From assembly GCA_036365145.1 (NCBI GenBank), contig JAEOAD010000015.1, forward strand, positions 13,881,501 through 13,945,500: 64,000 nt of DNA, written 5' to 3'. This DNA comes from Orientallactaga sibirica (taxonomy: Eukaryota; Chordata; Mammalia; Rodentia; Dipodidae). The translations under genes were made by a program, and so were the position numbers. Under the pieces are notes generated by a model that saw only the letters and a list, made by a program, of their open reading frames with translations, searched no databases and was not told the DNA's origin. Shown here piece after piece: positions 49,045 through 58,860 of the stretch (within the stretch, counting starts at the first letter, position 1; the number at the start of each line of letters is the position of its first letter).

Positions 49045-49424
49045 TGTTGGGGCCCCTCCTAGGGCCATCCCAGGAGGGATGGCAGGGTCTCTACTGGGTA
49101 GGGGGTGAGAGGCACAGAGTCTCGACACAGACTCCGGGAGTCAGTGGAAGCAGGCAGAGGGTGAGCTGCTGCAAACTTGTTTATTCAAGGAAATGTAGGA
49201 AATTTAAAGGGTTTGGCTGGCCAATCATCGTATGGATGGTCCCTTTCTTGTGACCAATGACAGCCTGTCTCTGGGCAGATCATCTCGCAGCAGGTTGCTC
49301 ACAAGCATGGGACTGTAGCTGTTGTCATGCCAGGCCTGTGCAGGATGCCACGTCCACAGAAGCCACTTCCTGGTTTCTTTTAGCATGCGGTCTGGCTAGG
49401 GCCCAAACTGCATTGTGCCATACA
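49045..49424 (-). repeat. 5' LTR of provirus 1
   Basis: TGTTGGGGCCCC to GTGCCATACA (plus text), 380 bp. On the minus strand: an ETS-like AGGAAGT (49365-49371), two inverted CCAAT boxes (CATTGGTCA, GATTGGCC), a TATA-like TTTAAATT near 49201-49208, then AATAAA (49180-49185). This order gives U3, R, U5. Plus frames 48780-49253 and 49257-49460 are antisense. Confidence 0.93.
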
Positions 49425-49855
49425 TATGTCTACCTTTCTACTAATAAATACCTAGGATGAGTTCTGTCTCCTTGGACACTGTTAGCCTCTGTCATGGACC
49501 AGGTCTGAAAGGTTCAGATGACTTTAATACAAAAGTTGAGTTTTTATTTGTAGGATTCATTTAGGATTTCTAAACAGCTAACAGGTTTCAGACTTCTATA
49601 AGAAATTTCCTATTTGCCATCACAAGTCTGGGGCTCATTAGTAGAGTGAGTCATTGGTCCTGGTTTTTAGAAAATTGGCAGCGAACATAATATTGTAGAG
49701 GATTGAAAGAAAGAGAAAGCAGGGAAGGAAGGAGTCAAGGAAAGAAGAAAGGTCTCAGAAGTCAATGATGCATTGAAAGTGAGCAGGATGTGACAAGTAT
49801 CATCCAGAGAAGTTCTGGGTGTGTCTTCTTATATCCAGGCTCCATTTTAACTAAC

Positions 49856-49985
49856 ATCTTTTTTTTTCAAGGTAGGGTGACCTTGAATTCACTATGTAGT
49901 CTCAGGGTGGCCTTAAACCTATGGTGATCCTCCTACTTGTGCCTCCCAAGTGCTGGAATTAAAGGTGTGTGCCACCACATCCAGC
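49856..49985 (-). mobile_element. B1 SINE, slightly deleted
   Basis: CAAGGTAGGGTGACCTTGAA shows loss of part of the right half; ends GTGCCACCACATCCAGC. Confidence 0.9.
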
Positions 49986-50985
49986 TTAAGTCATATCTTT
50001 ATATCAGAGCACCAGTTGCCCACTGTTCAGCTTCTAATGCTTGTGGATACAATATGTTTATATACTTTATTAGTGTTCTACAATTAAAACACACAGCATT
50101 CCTTAGCACGTAATATTTCCAGTGACTGGTCACGCTTGGAAAATCATCAGAAGTTCAGGAAATACCCATTTACATTTTATGTGGGATGTTCTCAGTCTTT
50201 TGTGTAGTGTGTTCTTAAGAGCTTGACTGAGAGTACCTCATCACTTCAGGACTGCTTTGCCACCTTTAGTGAGCTTATAGTTTTGGATTTTATTTTAACA
50301 TTCTGCCATCTACTGATATGCCAGTGGAATCAGTGACAGATTTGTAGGGCTCTGCACATGACCCTTGCAACCTCTCTGCTCAGCTCCATAATCTAGCAAC
50401 CCTTTATAACAAATATTCTACCCATGGTTGTAAGGTCATTTAAACCAATTTTGCTATACATTATTATTCACATTCTGAAAATGAGTATGTATTTACTAAA
50501 TGGAATCAATATAAGCATTTTATTTTGTTTCATTTTGATTAAAACATGTAATATAATATATATAAAATATGTGCAATATATATGAGGATCAATGCCATAT
50601 ATCCAAATGTGTTATAACACATATGAGCATTTAACAAACTAAATAAAATTAGTGATCTCTAGGTAAGGGATAAGGCTGCCTTCATTGTGTCTAGTGTTTT
50701 TAGAGTTCTCTTAACATGAAAGTCTGAAAGGTGTGTGTTTAACAATGATGTTGAGTAATACTCAAAACATTTGCTGCATACTGGTCATATGAATATACTT
50801 AGCTTTTGTGCCTATTTCATGAATTACAGGAGAAAGATGAGGCAGTAATTTCTCTGTGCTACCTAGTGGATATACATACACACATAATCATCTGCAGAGC
50901 ACTGATGTAAAAGTCACTCTGAACATGAAAATCAGTGCTCTGCAGATCATGAATGTATACATGAATGGATGCATGCATGTGTGCA
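49986..50985. other. Unique-looking interval with hairpin
   Basis: No gene. Contains the inverted repeat annotated at 50887-50950 and a GCATGCAT-rich patch at 50969-50991. Confidence 0.45.
50887..50950. repeat. Inverted repeat, 20-bp arms, 24-nt loop
   Basis: Left arm 50887-50906 (ATCATCTGCAGAGCACTGAT) pairs with right arm 50931-50950 (ATCAGTGCTCTGCAGATCAT) at 19 of 20 positions. Loop 50907-50930. Confidence 0.92.
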
Positions 50986-51483
50986 TGCATGATTAGTCAA
51001 GGTTCTCTAGATGAATAGAACTAATATGTATTATAATGGGAGTTTATTAGATTGGCTTACATGACATAGGATGGATAGCCCAACAGTGTGTAGCCTGGAG
51101 ATTCAGTCATACAACAGTGATTGATGCTTTAGTGATCCAAATCTGGAACTAAAGGCCCAGAGGATTCCTGGAGAGCCTCTGGTCTTCAGTCCATGTTGAA
51201 AGGCTGTTGAAGCTGGGTTCTATTGTCTGGAAAGGATGACAGCAACAGAGCAGCTGCACGTTCCAGAAAGTAACACAGGCAGCTAGTCAAAAGGCCCTGT
51301 GTTCTATCAAAACATCTTTGTATACAGTCCCTCCCTAGAAGGGCCACCTACTCTGGGGAGATATTCCTCCCTTCATCAGTCCTTCAGGGAAATGCTCTCA
51401 CAGACATATCTAAGAGACCAAGAGATATGTCTCTTACTTGATTTCTAATAGGACCAAGTTGACAGTAGAATTTAATCATCACA
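50986..51483 (-). mobile_element. ERVL-type (MLT2-like) LTR
   Basis: Minus strand starts TGTGATGATTAAATTCTACT, then GTCAACTTGGTCC, and ends GAGAACCTTGACTAATCATG CA. That ending is characteristic of MLT2/ERVL LTRs. 498 bp; no 5-bp duplication survives. Confidence 0.8.
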
Positions 51484-52320
51484 GTATCTATTGCCTAAAT
51501 ATAGCTTGAATCTCTTTCTAACTCTCTCTCCCCACTCTCTCATCTGTTAGTTGCTAAAGATAGGAGTAAAAGCTCCTGAGAATGAAAATTAGCCACAGCT
51601 CTAGTTACATAATTACTCAGAGGAGCCACATTTTCTAACTGCCAATTAAAGCAAAGATGGCTTCTGCAGCTAATGAAGCTTACACACCAAGGTCTCTGAA
51701 CATCACCCCTGAGAAGAAAGCAACAAAAGAACCATATGATACTTCAGCTCCATGGAAAGTGAGCAGTCCTTTGTCATTGCTCCACTGTGCTGTCCAATGC
51801 ACAGTGAAGGCCACAGTGAATATATCTGCAATAGACATCCACTATTAATTAGGGTTCAATTCTTTCACTTCATTCTGATGGATTTATAATTGTTGGTGGG
51901 ATTGTATTGTCTTGATTCTTTGTGTTTCTTGTATTATAATGTTGCAATTTTTGCATCCTGGGTTGATTTGATGCTTAGGTTTTCTAATAATCTGCTATGC
52001 TTTTAGATTTGAAAGTCAACTTTATGTACCTTCAGAGCAGGAGTTTAAGGTGCCAAGTGTAGCTCTTGCACTCCAATCCAGCCGCAGAAATAATCCTAGG
52101 TGTTGAGTTTGCCTGCTGTTCAAGTATTCTAGTGGGCTGGGAGGAGCATTTTACTGGCAAATTCTAAAATTCAACTAAGCAATATACACAATCAATAAAA
52201 ACCGGCATAAGATATTCAAGTGTGGGAGTGAAACAAACAGAAAACCTTATAAAGCCACAAACCATAAGGGTGTGTGTTGCTCTATACTCTTAATCCTGTC
52301 ATGTGGCAGGTTGAGATTTC
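51484..52320. other. No gene seen
   Basis: Plus frame 51657-51848 (63 codons, MASAANEAYTPRSLNITPEK...) lies here; I recognise no domain. Confidence 0.35.
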
Positions 52321-52512
52321 TGTTTCTCAGTTGCACATGGAACGTTCTCTAAAATAGACCATATATTAGGACACAAAGCAAATCTTAAAAAATGCAGGAA
52401 AATTGAAATAATCCCTTTTAATCTATTTGAACACAATGGGGTTTAACAACAAATCAGCAACAAGAAAAACTGCAGAACATACACAAATTCATGGAGACTA
52501 AACAGTACACTA

Positions 52513-52815
52513 TTGAATGAGGAATGTGTCATTGATGAAATAAAAAAGGAAATCAATAAATTCATAGAATCAAATTATGATGAGAATACAGCATACCAAA
52601 ACCTTTGGGACACAATGAAGGCAGTCCTAAGAGGGAAATTTATAGCTCTAAGTGTCCGTATTAAGAAAATAGAGACTTCACAAGTAAACAATTTAATGCT
52701 TCACCTTAAGGCCTTGGAAAAAGAAGAACAAGGCAAACTAAAAATCAGTAGATGGGAAGAAATAATAAAGATTAGGGCAGAAATTAATGAAAGGGAAACA
52801 AATAAAAAAATCTAA
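52513..52815 (+). pseudogene. L1 ORF2 fragment: between endonuclease and reverse transcriptase
   Basis: 100-codon frame with the LWDTMKAVLRGKFIAL and EIIKIRAEINERETNK segments typical of L1 ORF2 linker. Stops on both sides. Confidence 0.9.
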
Positions 52816-53330
52816 AGAATCAAGAAACAAAGAGTTGGTTCTGTCAAAGGATAAACAAGATTGATAAATTCTTAGCAAATCTGACCAGAAGAAAGAGAGA
52901 AGAGACAAAAATAAACAAAATTAGAAATAAAAAGGGCACCATTACAACAGATACCAAAGAAATTCAGAAAGTCATAAGGACATAGTTTAAGAATATATAT
53001 ATATATATGCCTCTAAATTTGAAAATCTGAAAGAGATGGATGATTTATTTGATTCATATGACCTACCAAAGTTAAATTAAGATGAGATAAACCATTTAAA
53101 TAGACCTATAACAAGAATGGAGATCCAAGCAGTTATTAAAAAGTCTCCCAACTAAAAAAAGTCCAGGCCAGATGGATTCACTGGTGAATTTTACCAGACT
53201 TTCATGGAATAACTAACACCACTGCTTCTCAAACTTTTCCATAAAATAGAAAAGGAAGAAAATACACCAAACTCTTTCTACAAATCCAGCATTCCCCTTA
53301 TACCAAAACCAGACAAAGATGGAACAAAAA

Positions 53331-53370
<40 letters not shown>

Positions 53371-53372
53371 AA
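53331..53372. repeat. (AAAG)n inside L1 ORF2
   Basis: About ten AAAG units at an A-rich site of ORF2, expanded in place; it shifts the frame. Minus frame 53213-53443 is its shadow. Confidence 0.95.
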
Positions 53373-53402
53373 ATTACAGACCAATCTCCCTCATGAACAT
53401 AG

Positions 53403-54068
53403 ATGCAAAAATTCTCAACAAAATATTGGCAAACAGAATACAAGAGGAAGATTATTCACCCCAACCAAGTAGGCTTTATCCCAGAGATGCAGGGATGGTT
53501 CAACATATGCAAATCGATAAATGTAATACACTATATAAATTGTCAGAAGGACAAAAATCACATGATTATCTCAATAGATGCAGAAAAGGCATTCGACAAA
53601 ATCCAACATCCCTTTATGGTAAAAGTCTTACAGAAACTGGGAATCGGAGGAATATATCTCAACATAATAAAAGCTACTTATGATAAACCTACAGCCAACA
53701 TAATACTAATTGGGGAAAAACTTGAAGCTTTTACACTAAATTCAGTAATAAGACAATGGTGTCTACCACACCCACTTATATTTAGTATAGTACTGGAATT
53801 CTTATCTAAGGAAGAGATCAAATTATCATCATTTCCAGGTGATATGATTCTATACATAAATGCCCCTAAATACTCTAACAGCAAACTGTTAGAGCTGACA
53901 AACATTTTTAGCAATGTAGAAGAATACAAAATAAACACACAGAAATCAGTAGCTTTCCAATATACTAACAACAAATATGCAGAGGATGAAATCAGGGAAT
54001 CTCTCCCATTCACAATTTCCTCCAAAAAAATCAAGTACCTTGGAATAAACTTAACCAAGGAAGTGAAG
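53403..54068 (+). pseudogene. L1 ORF2 reverse transcriptase fragment
   Basis: The frame keeps [17 protein letters not shown] and [18 protein letters not shown]1 reverse transcriptase blocks. The catalytic FADD box is altered to FPGD, and about 15 residues before it are missing, so the enzyme is dead. The frame continues into provirus 2 by chance for a few codons. Confidence 0.92.
54063..54068. repeat. Provirus 2 TSD, left
   Basis: GTGAAG, repeated at 58285-58290. Confidence 0.95.
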
Positions 54069-54449
54069 TGTTGGGGTCACCCCTAGGGCCAGTCCAGGAG
54101 GGATGGCAGGGTCTCTGCCGAGTTGGGGGGGAGAGGCATGGAGTCATGACACAGACTCCTAGATTGGGTGGAAGCAGCAGAGGGCGAGCTGCCGCAAACT
54201 CGTTTATTCAAGGAAGTGTAGGGGATTTTAAGGGGTTTGGCTGGCCAATCATTTTATGGGGTGGTCCCCCTTTTGTGACCAATGGCAGCCTGTTTCTGGA
54301 CAGACCATCTCATAACAGGTTTCTCATGAGCATGGGACTGTAGCTATTGTCACTCCAGGCTTGCGCAGGATGCCATGTTCACTGAAGCTACTTTCCAGTT
54401 TCTTCTGACATGTGGTCTGGCTAGGGCCAGACCTGCATTGTGCCATACA
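54069..54449 (-). repeat. 3' LTR of provirus 2
   Basis: TGTTGGGGTCACC to GTGCCATACA (plus text), 381 bp. Plus frames 54068-54343 and 54375-54596 are antisense. Confidence 0.95.
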
Positions 54450-54465
54450 TATCCTCCTTTTTGTT

Positions 54466-54800
54466 TTTATTATTGGCAACCCTGGGAGGCATGGTTCTTT
54501 GCCAAGCCATTGTTGACCCCAGGCCCCAAGGGATCGTCACATGCGACAGTGCCTGTCTTAGGTTGCCCCATCTCATGGAGTCTTACCTGTCATTGACTAC
54601 CCGCTGTCCTAGTGAGAAAACCCGAGGGGTATTTTATTATTGGTGACTCTGGGAGGCATGATTCTTTGCCAAGCCGTTGTTCACCCCAGGCCCCAAGGGA
54701 TCATAACATGTGATGGTGCCTGTCTTAGGTTGCCCCATCTCCTGGGGTCTTACCCGTCATTGACTACCTGCCAATCTGGTGAGAAAACCCAATGGGTGTG
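54466..54800. repeat. Tandem duplication, about 166-bp unit
   Basis: TTTTATTATTGG... occurs at 54466 and again at 54632, each followed by GGGAGGCATG, CCCCAGGCCCCAAGGGATC and GCCTGTCTTAGGTTGCCCCA. Provirus 1 has a single copy. The two copies have diverged, so the duplication is not recent. Confidence 0.93.
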
Positions 54801-54939
54801 GCTCTTGCCTAGAAGGCATGGGAGGGCCAAGTGGTGGTGGCTCTGTGGTATGTGAACTGTCCCAGCTAGTGAGAATTAACTATAGAACCTGAAAAAGATG
54901 GGTAGGACAGGTTGCTGGGTGACTGTCATAAGCTCACCC

Positions 54940-55400
54940 TTAGCATCATAATTAGTAGCATTGAGTGTCCTTAATGGTAGCAGATAATTGTAATCAAAGG
55001 AGTTGCAAAGGAATTTATGGCTGGTTGGAGGGTAGCATTACCATAAGAGGCATTAATAAGCAAAAAAGGCAAAGGTGTGGCTAAGGAGAAGTAGGTGCTT
55101 GAAGGGGGAGGAATAACGTGAAATAGAGTGGTTAAAATAAAGCCTAGGAAAAGCATGGGAATCTAGGCCCACCACACCAAGCAAGTATGGCTTAAGAAGA
55201 ATTGTCCAACATGGTTTCTGGGAAGTGGTAGTAGGGAGAAAAGGGGATAAAAGGACAAAAGGGGGAATAAGTTTAAAGTCTCGTATCCAGACTGAGGGGT
55301 TTGGCATCATCCTCTTCAACAAGGTCGATCCCTGAGTCAGTGGATGGCTGGATGTTTCTGGCAGGGATCCAGATAGGGATCTGTGAAGTTTCTGGAAAGA
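54940..55400 (-). pseudogene. env start remnant, provirus 2
   Basis: Minus frame 54971-55156 gives a hydrophobic leader-like start followed by two N-glycosylation sites; 55053-55409 is an overlapping alternative frame covering the integrase end/env start overlap. The transmembrane-subunit part present in provirus 1 is deleted here. Confidence 0.5.
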
Positions 55401-55409
55401 CAGAAGCAT

Positions 55410-55990
55410 ACCCTCAGCCCTGCGTTAAAACTTTTGTTTTATAATTAGTTCCTTTAAGGTCCAGTTAGTTCTCTCCATGATGGCTTGTCCCTGCGGGTTG
55501 TAGGGGATCGCAAGGGAGTGTCTTATTCCCCAAGATTCCATGAAGGATGAGAATTGTATGCAGGGCCATTATCAGTTTTAATTGACCAGGGTATGCCCAT
55601 GACCAGTATGGCGCTTTTTGTCACCTTAATGACATGGGACACCTTCTCCCCTGAGAGAGCAATAGCAAAAAGTAAGCTTAGAGTAAGTGTCCACAATGCC
55701 ATGGACATATTTGAGGTTACCAAAGGAAGGTATGTGGGTAACATCCATCTGCCAGATAGAATTTGGGGTAAGGCCTCTAGGATTGACTCCTTGAGGCTGT
55801 AAGGGGCTCAAGGGGGTTGGGGGGACATGCCTTACAGGTACGGGTTAAATGTTTGCATTGGCTAAGCGAGAGCTCAGGGTATAGGGTTCTTAGGTTAGTG
55901 GGGGATAGATGGAACCTTTGGTGTAAACGTCCAGCTTGTTGTAAAGGTGGCAAGGAGGAGACAGTAATAAATTTGTCTACCTGTGAATTC
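55410..55990 (-). pseudogene. Integrase remnant, provirus 2
   Basis: The zinc-binding pattern region (about 55820-55975) and the core start (frame 55626-55811, then 55523-55744) align to provirus 1, but about 190 bp of the core end and C-terminal domain are deleted near 55430, and a 12-base gap sits near 55555. The acidic triad is not preserved in one frame. Confidence 0.85.
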
Positions 55991-57116
55991 TATCAGCAAT
56001 AAACCCAGGCAGACCAGTGTGTGAGCGAATGTGCTCAATAAATCTGAAGGTGGATGGCCCATTGTAAAAGGATTTGTTCAAAGAAGGAGGAGTCAACACT
56101 AGATTCATGGGCCACCTTGCTGATGAGAGCCAGATCAGAGAGGGCCTGGGGTACCAGGGCCTAGCTGTTGCCTCTGGCCCCACGTTAACAGGGAAGGCAG
56201 CAAAGGGTGGGGCAATGGTGTGTGTTAGTAAACTGGCAGCTGCCTGGGTGTGTCCAGAATGGATCGGGCAGAGGTCCTTCCAAGGGTAAAGAGGGAGAGG
56301 GGTGGTTGTGAGCGCGGCTGCCCCAGCTGGCAGTTGAGAGCTGAAAAGGCAGTGGGCAGGTGGCCGTTTGGGTGGTAGTCTTGAGAGGGATGATATTTTA
56401 AGAGCCAGTTTCAGTTTTTCCTTACAGCTTTTGTTATGGGCGGAAATGACTTCCTCCATGGAGGAGCCGTTAAGGCTGGCAATTATGGCAAGGAGGATTG
56501 GACTAATCCATGGGGCTAAAACAAGAGTTTCATCCCAAAAGCCACGGAGGTCCTTTTGTTTTTCTTTTAAGCCATGTTGCAGGAGGAGGGCCTTAAGAGC
56601 CTGTAATTGCAGCGTCCTCTGGTGGGGAGGGAGGTTGCCCATTACGGCGTGGTGGTGTTTGAGGGGGAGGCTAGGCTGGGACACTCCTGAATCAAGGAGA
56701 CTGAGAAAATAATAACCGAGATAAAAAATGATAGCCCAAAGGATGATCATGCAAACCACAACTCCTAATGCTGGGGCCAGCTGAGACATACGGATAGAAT
56801 GTTTAGGATCCACGTGTCTTGTGCTTAGTGGGGGACTTCTGTGGGTTGTTACTCCATGGCCGTATGCCCACATGGTGTCTCTGAGGAAGCTCAGCCAAAG
56901 GCCTTGCCTTGGTTCCGAAACTGGGAGAGTCAGGCCCTTATGTGATTTCCTCGGTGTTGGGTCTCGTTCCGTTCCCGTTCCCTGGGGTCGTTGGCCACGC
57001 GACGGGGCAATGAGCACATGGGAGACCATCTGATGGATAGCACTCGTTTCTTCAAAGGGGGTGTGTTTGTAAACACTTGGGGGAGGTTGAGACGGCACGT
57101 ACAGACTATATGGCAA
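55977..57116 (-). pseudogene. gag remnant fused to nested LTR text, provirus 2
   Basis: A 379-codon open frame, the longest in the window. About residues 1-54 come from the nested family B LTR; the ERV text starts near PRKSHKGL. Then a hydrophobic span (about residues 118-150, ALGVVVCMIILWAIIF), a matrix-like core (about 185-215, ALLLQHGLKEKQKDLRGF), a proline-rich stretch and a capsid start (FAAFPVNVGPEATARPWYP). The tail after the capsid start is out of frame with provirus 1. Its length is thus partly an accident of the LTR insertion; no evidence for expression. Confidence 0.7.
56949..56954. repeat. TSD of nested LTR, left
   Basis: CCTCGG, against CCCCGG at 57572-57577: one C/T change. Confidence 0.75.
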
Positions 57117-57571
57117 TCGGATGCATAGTTTATGGGCTGTTATCTAGATAGTGGAAGGACTAGTAACTTCAAAGCTACGGGGGAAGGATAAGGGAAGGTA
57201 AGGGGAAGGGCGGACGAGGAGATTAACAGGAGGCTGTGACTTCAAAACTGTGGGGGGTGAGAAGGCTACGTGACTTTAGCCACATGAGGGTCTCTTGGGC
57301 AGCTAGCCACAGGTCAGGAACTGTGGGGGGCAAAGTCTAACTTATGGAATGGTCAGAGCTTTTTTGGGTCTGCGAGGAGCACCTTGTGAGTTCTGCCCAC
57401 TCTGGGCAATGACAGCTCACTACACCCTACAATATAGGGAACGCAATCACCGTCTCCAGGGACCCCTGACAGAGGGCCAGCTGTGACCCCACAGCCCAGG
57501 ATCCCTGGCCATGTCCAATAGTTCAGGCCAGCCTCCTCACAGGTCCAGCCTGTTACTAGCAAGGCCCAACA
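56955..57571 (-). mobile_element. Solo LTR, class II ERV family B, nested in provirus 2
   Basis: TGTTGGGTCTCG to GGCCCAACA (plus text), closely similar to the solo LTR at 62576-63276 except for about 85 missing bases near 57000. It interrupts ERV leader text that is continuous in provirus 1 near 48760. The minus-strand AATAAA region present in the other copy is altered here (GTTTCTTCAAAGG). Confidence 0.93.
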
Positions 57572-57729
57572 CCCCGGGATGAACCGAAAGTGGAGGGACC
57601 GACACAGGCTTCGGGACCATGCGGTGATGTGTGCCTTCCTGCCAGGGAAAAGGATGAACAAAGGAAAAGGAGGGAGGAGGGGACTGCCTGCTCACCCTCG
57701 GGCAGCCATCAGCACACAGAACAGCAAGG

Positions 57730-57880
57730 GGCCTACTCACTGGACTATCAAGAAGGGGTGTCTTGCCAATGCCGGGGGGGGGGCTTCTCACTCATGATCA
57801 AGGAGGGGGCATCTTGCCAATGCCGGGGGGGGGGCTTCTCACTCATGATCAAGGAGGGGGCATCTTGCCAATGCCAAGGG
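57730..57880 (-). repeat. 51-bp leader repeats with splice-donor-like sites, provirus 2
   Basis: Three units; the second and third are nearly identical (CTTCTCACTCATGATCAAGG at 57784 and 57835). Minus strand carries GTGAGT at 57735-57740 and GTGAGA at 57786-57791 and 57837-57842. Provirus 1 has two units. Confidence 0.9.
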
Positions 57881-57888
57881 GGCAGAAG

Positions 57889-57906
57889 GTCTCTGTTCGG
57901 GTGCCT
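57889..57906 (-). promoter_or_regulatory. Primer-binding site, tRNA-Lys type, provirus 2
   Basis: Minus strand AGGCACCCGAACAGAGAC, two bases inside the 5' LTR. It keeps both positions mutated in provirus 1 and has three other changes. Confidence 0.8.
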
Positions 57907-57908
57907 GA

Positions 57909-58284
57909 TGTTGGGATCCCCCCTAGGGCCACCCCAGGAGGGCAGGGTCTCTGCTGAGTTGGGGATGAGAGGCATGGAGTCACGACACAGACTCCGGGAG
58001 TTGGGTGGAAGCAACAGAGGGCAAGCTGCCACAAACTCGTTTATTCAAGGAAGTGTAAGGGGTTTTAAGGGGTTTGGCTGGCCAATTATTGTATGGGGTG
58101 GTCCCCTTTTATGACCAATGACAGCCTGTCTCTGGCAGATCATCTCATAGCAGGTTTCTCACAGGCATGGGATTGTAGGTGTTGTCACGCGAGGCCTACG
58201 CATGATGCCATGTTCACAGAAGCCACTTCCTGGTTTCTTCTGACATGCGGTCTTGCTAGGGCCCGACCTGCATTGTGCCATACA
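57909..58284 (-). repeat. 5' LTR of provirus 2
   Basis: TGTTGGGATCCC to GTGCCATACA (plus text), 376 bp; AATAAA on the minus strand near 58040. Frames 57590-58114 and 57748-58326 are leader/LTR shadows. Confidence 0.93.
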
Positions 58285-58290
58285 GTGAAG
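58285..58290. repeat. Provirus 2 TSD, right
   Basis: GTGAAG, partner of 54063-54068. Confidence 0.95.
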
Positions 58291-58860
58291 GATCTCTATA
58301 ATGAGAACTTAAAAACACTCAAGTGAGAAATTGCAGAAGACACAAGAAAATGGAAAGACATCCCAATCTTACCAAAAGCAATCTACACATTTAATGCAAT
58401 CCCCATTAAAATTCCAATGACATTCTTCACAGAAATAGAACAAAAAAATCCTAAAATTCAATTGGAAGCACAAAATACCTCAAATAGCCAAAACAATTTT
58501 GAGCAACAAAAATATGGCTGACAGTATCACCATACCCAATTTTAAGCTATATTACAATGCCATAGTAACAATGTAATGACTCTTCTCACTACCTTAGAGA
58601 TACTTATACAACCATGTTTATTGCTGTGCTGTTCACAATAGCTAGGAAATGGAATCATCCTAGATGTCCCTTAAAAGATGAATGGATAATAAAGTTGTGG
58701 TACATTTACACAATGGAGTTGTATTCAGCAGTAAGTAAAAATGTAATTTGCAGGGAAATGGATGGATCAGGAAAGGATTATACTAAGTGAAGTAACCCAA
58801 GCCCAGAAAGCCAAACGTTGCATGTTCTCTCTCATATGTGGATCCTAGCTATAAATGTAT
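58291..58860 (+). pseudogene. L1 ORF2 C-terminal fragment
   Basis: Resumes the ORF2 frame after provirus 2 with DLYNENLKTLK, then decays; the region 58600-58860 corresponds to the frame preserved at 19935-20186. Followed by the 3' UTR to 60175. Confidence 0.88.

Larger units (their letters stand above)
45246..49424 (-). mobile_element. Class II ERV family A, provirus 1, internally deleted
   Basis: Complete two-LTR provirus of about 4.2 kb. Order on the minus strand: 5' LTR (49045-49424), 2-base spacer, primer site (49025-49042), leader with repeats, gag 5' part (48731 to 47765), integrase (about 47664-46704), env remnants (about 46700-45950), purine tract, 3' LTR (45246-45620). The junction between the capsid start and the integrase lies near 47640-47742; protease, reverse transcriptase and RNase H are absent. 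A 3' scrap of L1 sits exactly near that junction. LTRs differ at many positions by eye (roughly one in ten). Flanks TAGTCA and TATGTC are not a clean duplication. Confidence 0.92.
54069..58284 (-). mobile_element. Class II ERV family A, provirus 2, in L1 and carrying a nested LTR
   Basis: Two-LTR provirus with a perfect 6-bp TSD (GTGAAG). Minus-strand order: 5' LTR (57909-58284), primer site (57889-57906), leader with three 51-bp repeats, nested family B solo LTR (56955-57571), gag remnant, integrase remnant, env start remnant, tandem duplication, polypurine tract, 3' LTR (54069-54449). It shares provirus 1's gag-integrase junction. It also has private deletions: about 190 bp in integrase, 426 bp in env and about 110 bp in gag. 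Without the nested LTR it would be about 3.6 kb. Confidence 0.95.

Noticed and set aside
48780..49253. 157-codon plus-strand frame
   Set aside because: Antisense to the leader and 5' LTR of provirus 1.
53678..54058. 126-codon minus-strand frame
   Set aside because: Reverse shadow of the L1 reverse transcriptase fragment.
57730..57880. CRISPR-like array
   Set aside because: Contiguous tandem units without spacers, inside a retroviral leader in a mammalian genome.
57590..58114. 174-codon plus-strand open frame
   Set aside because: Antisense to the ERV leader repeats and LTR; its internal peptide repeats come from the 51-bp tandem units.
45246..58284. Segmental duplication as the origin of the two proviruses
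   Set aside because: Flanking sequence differs completely and provirus 2 has its own TSD inside L1.
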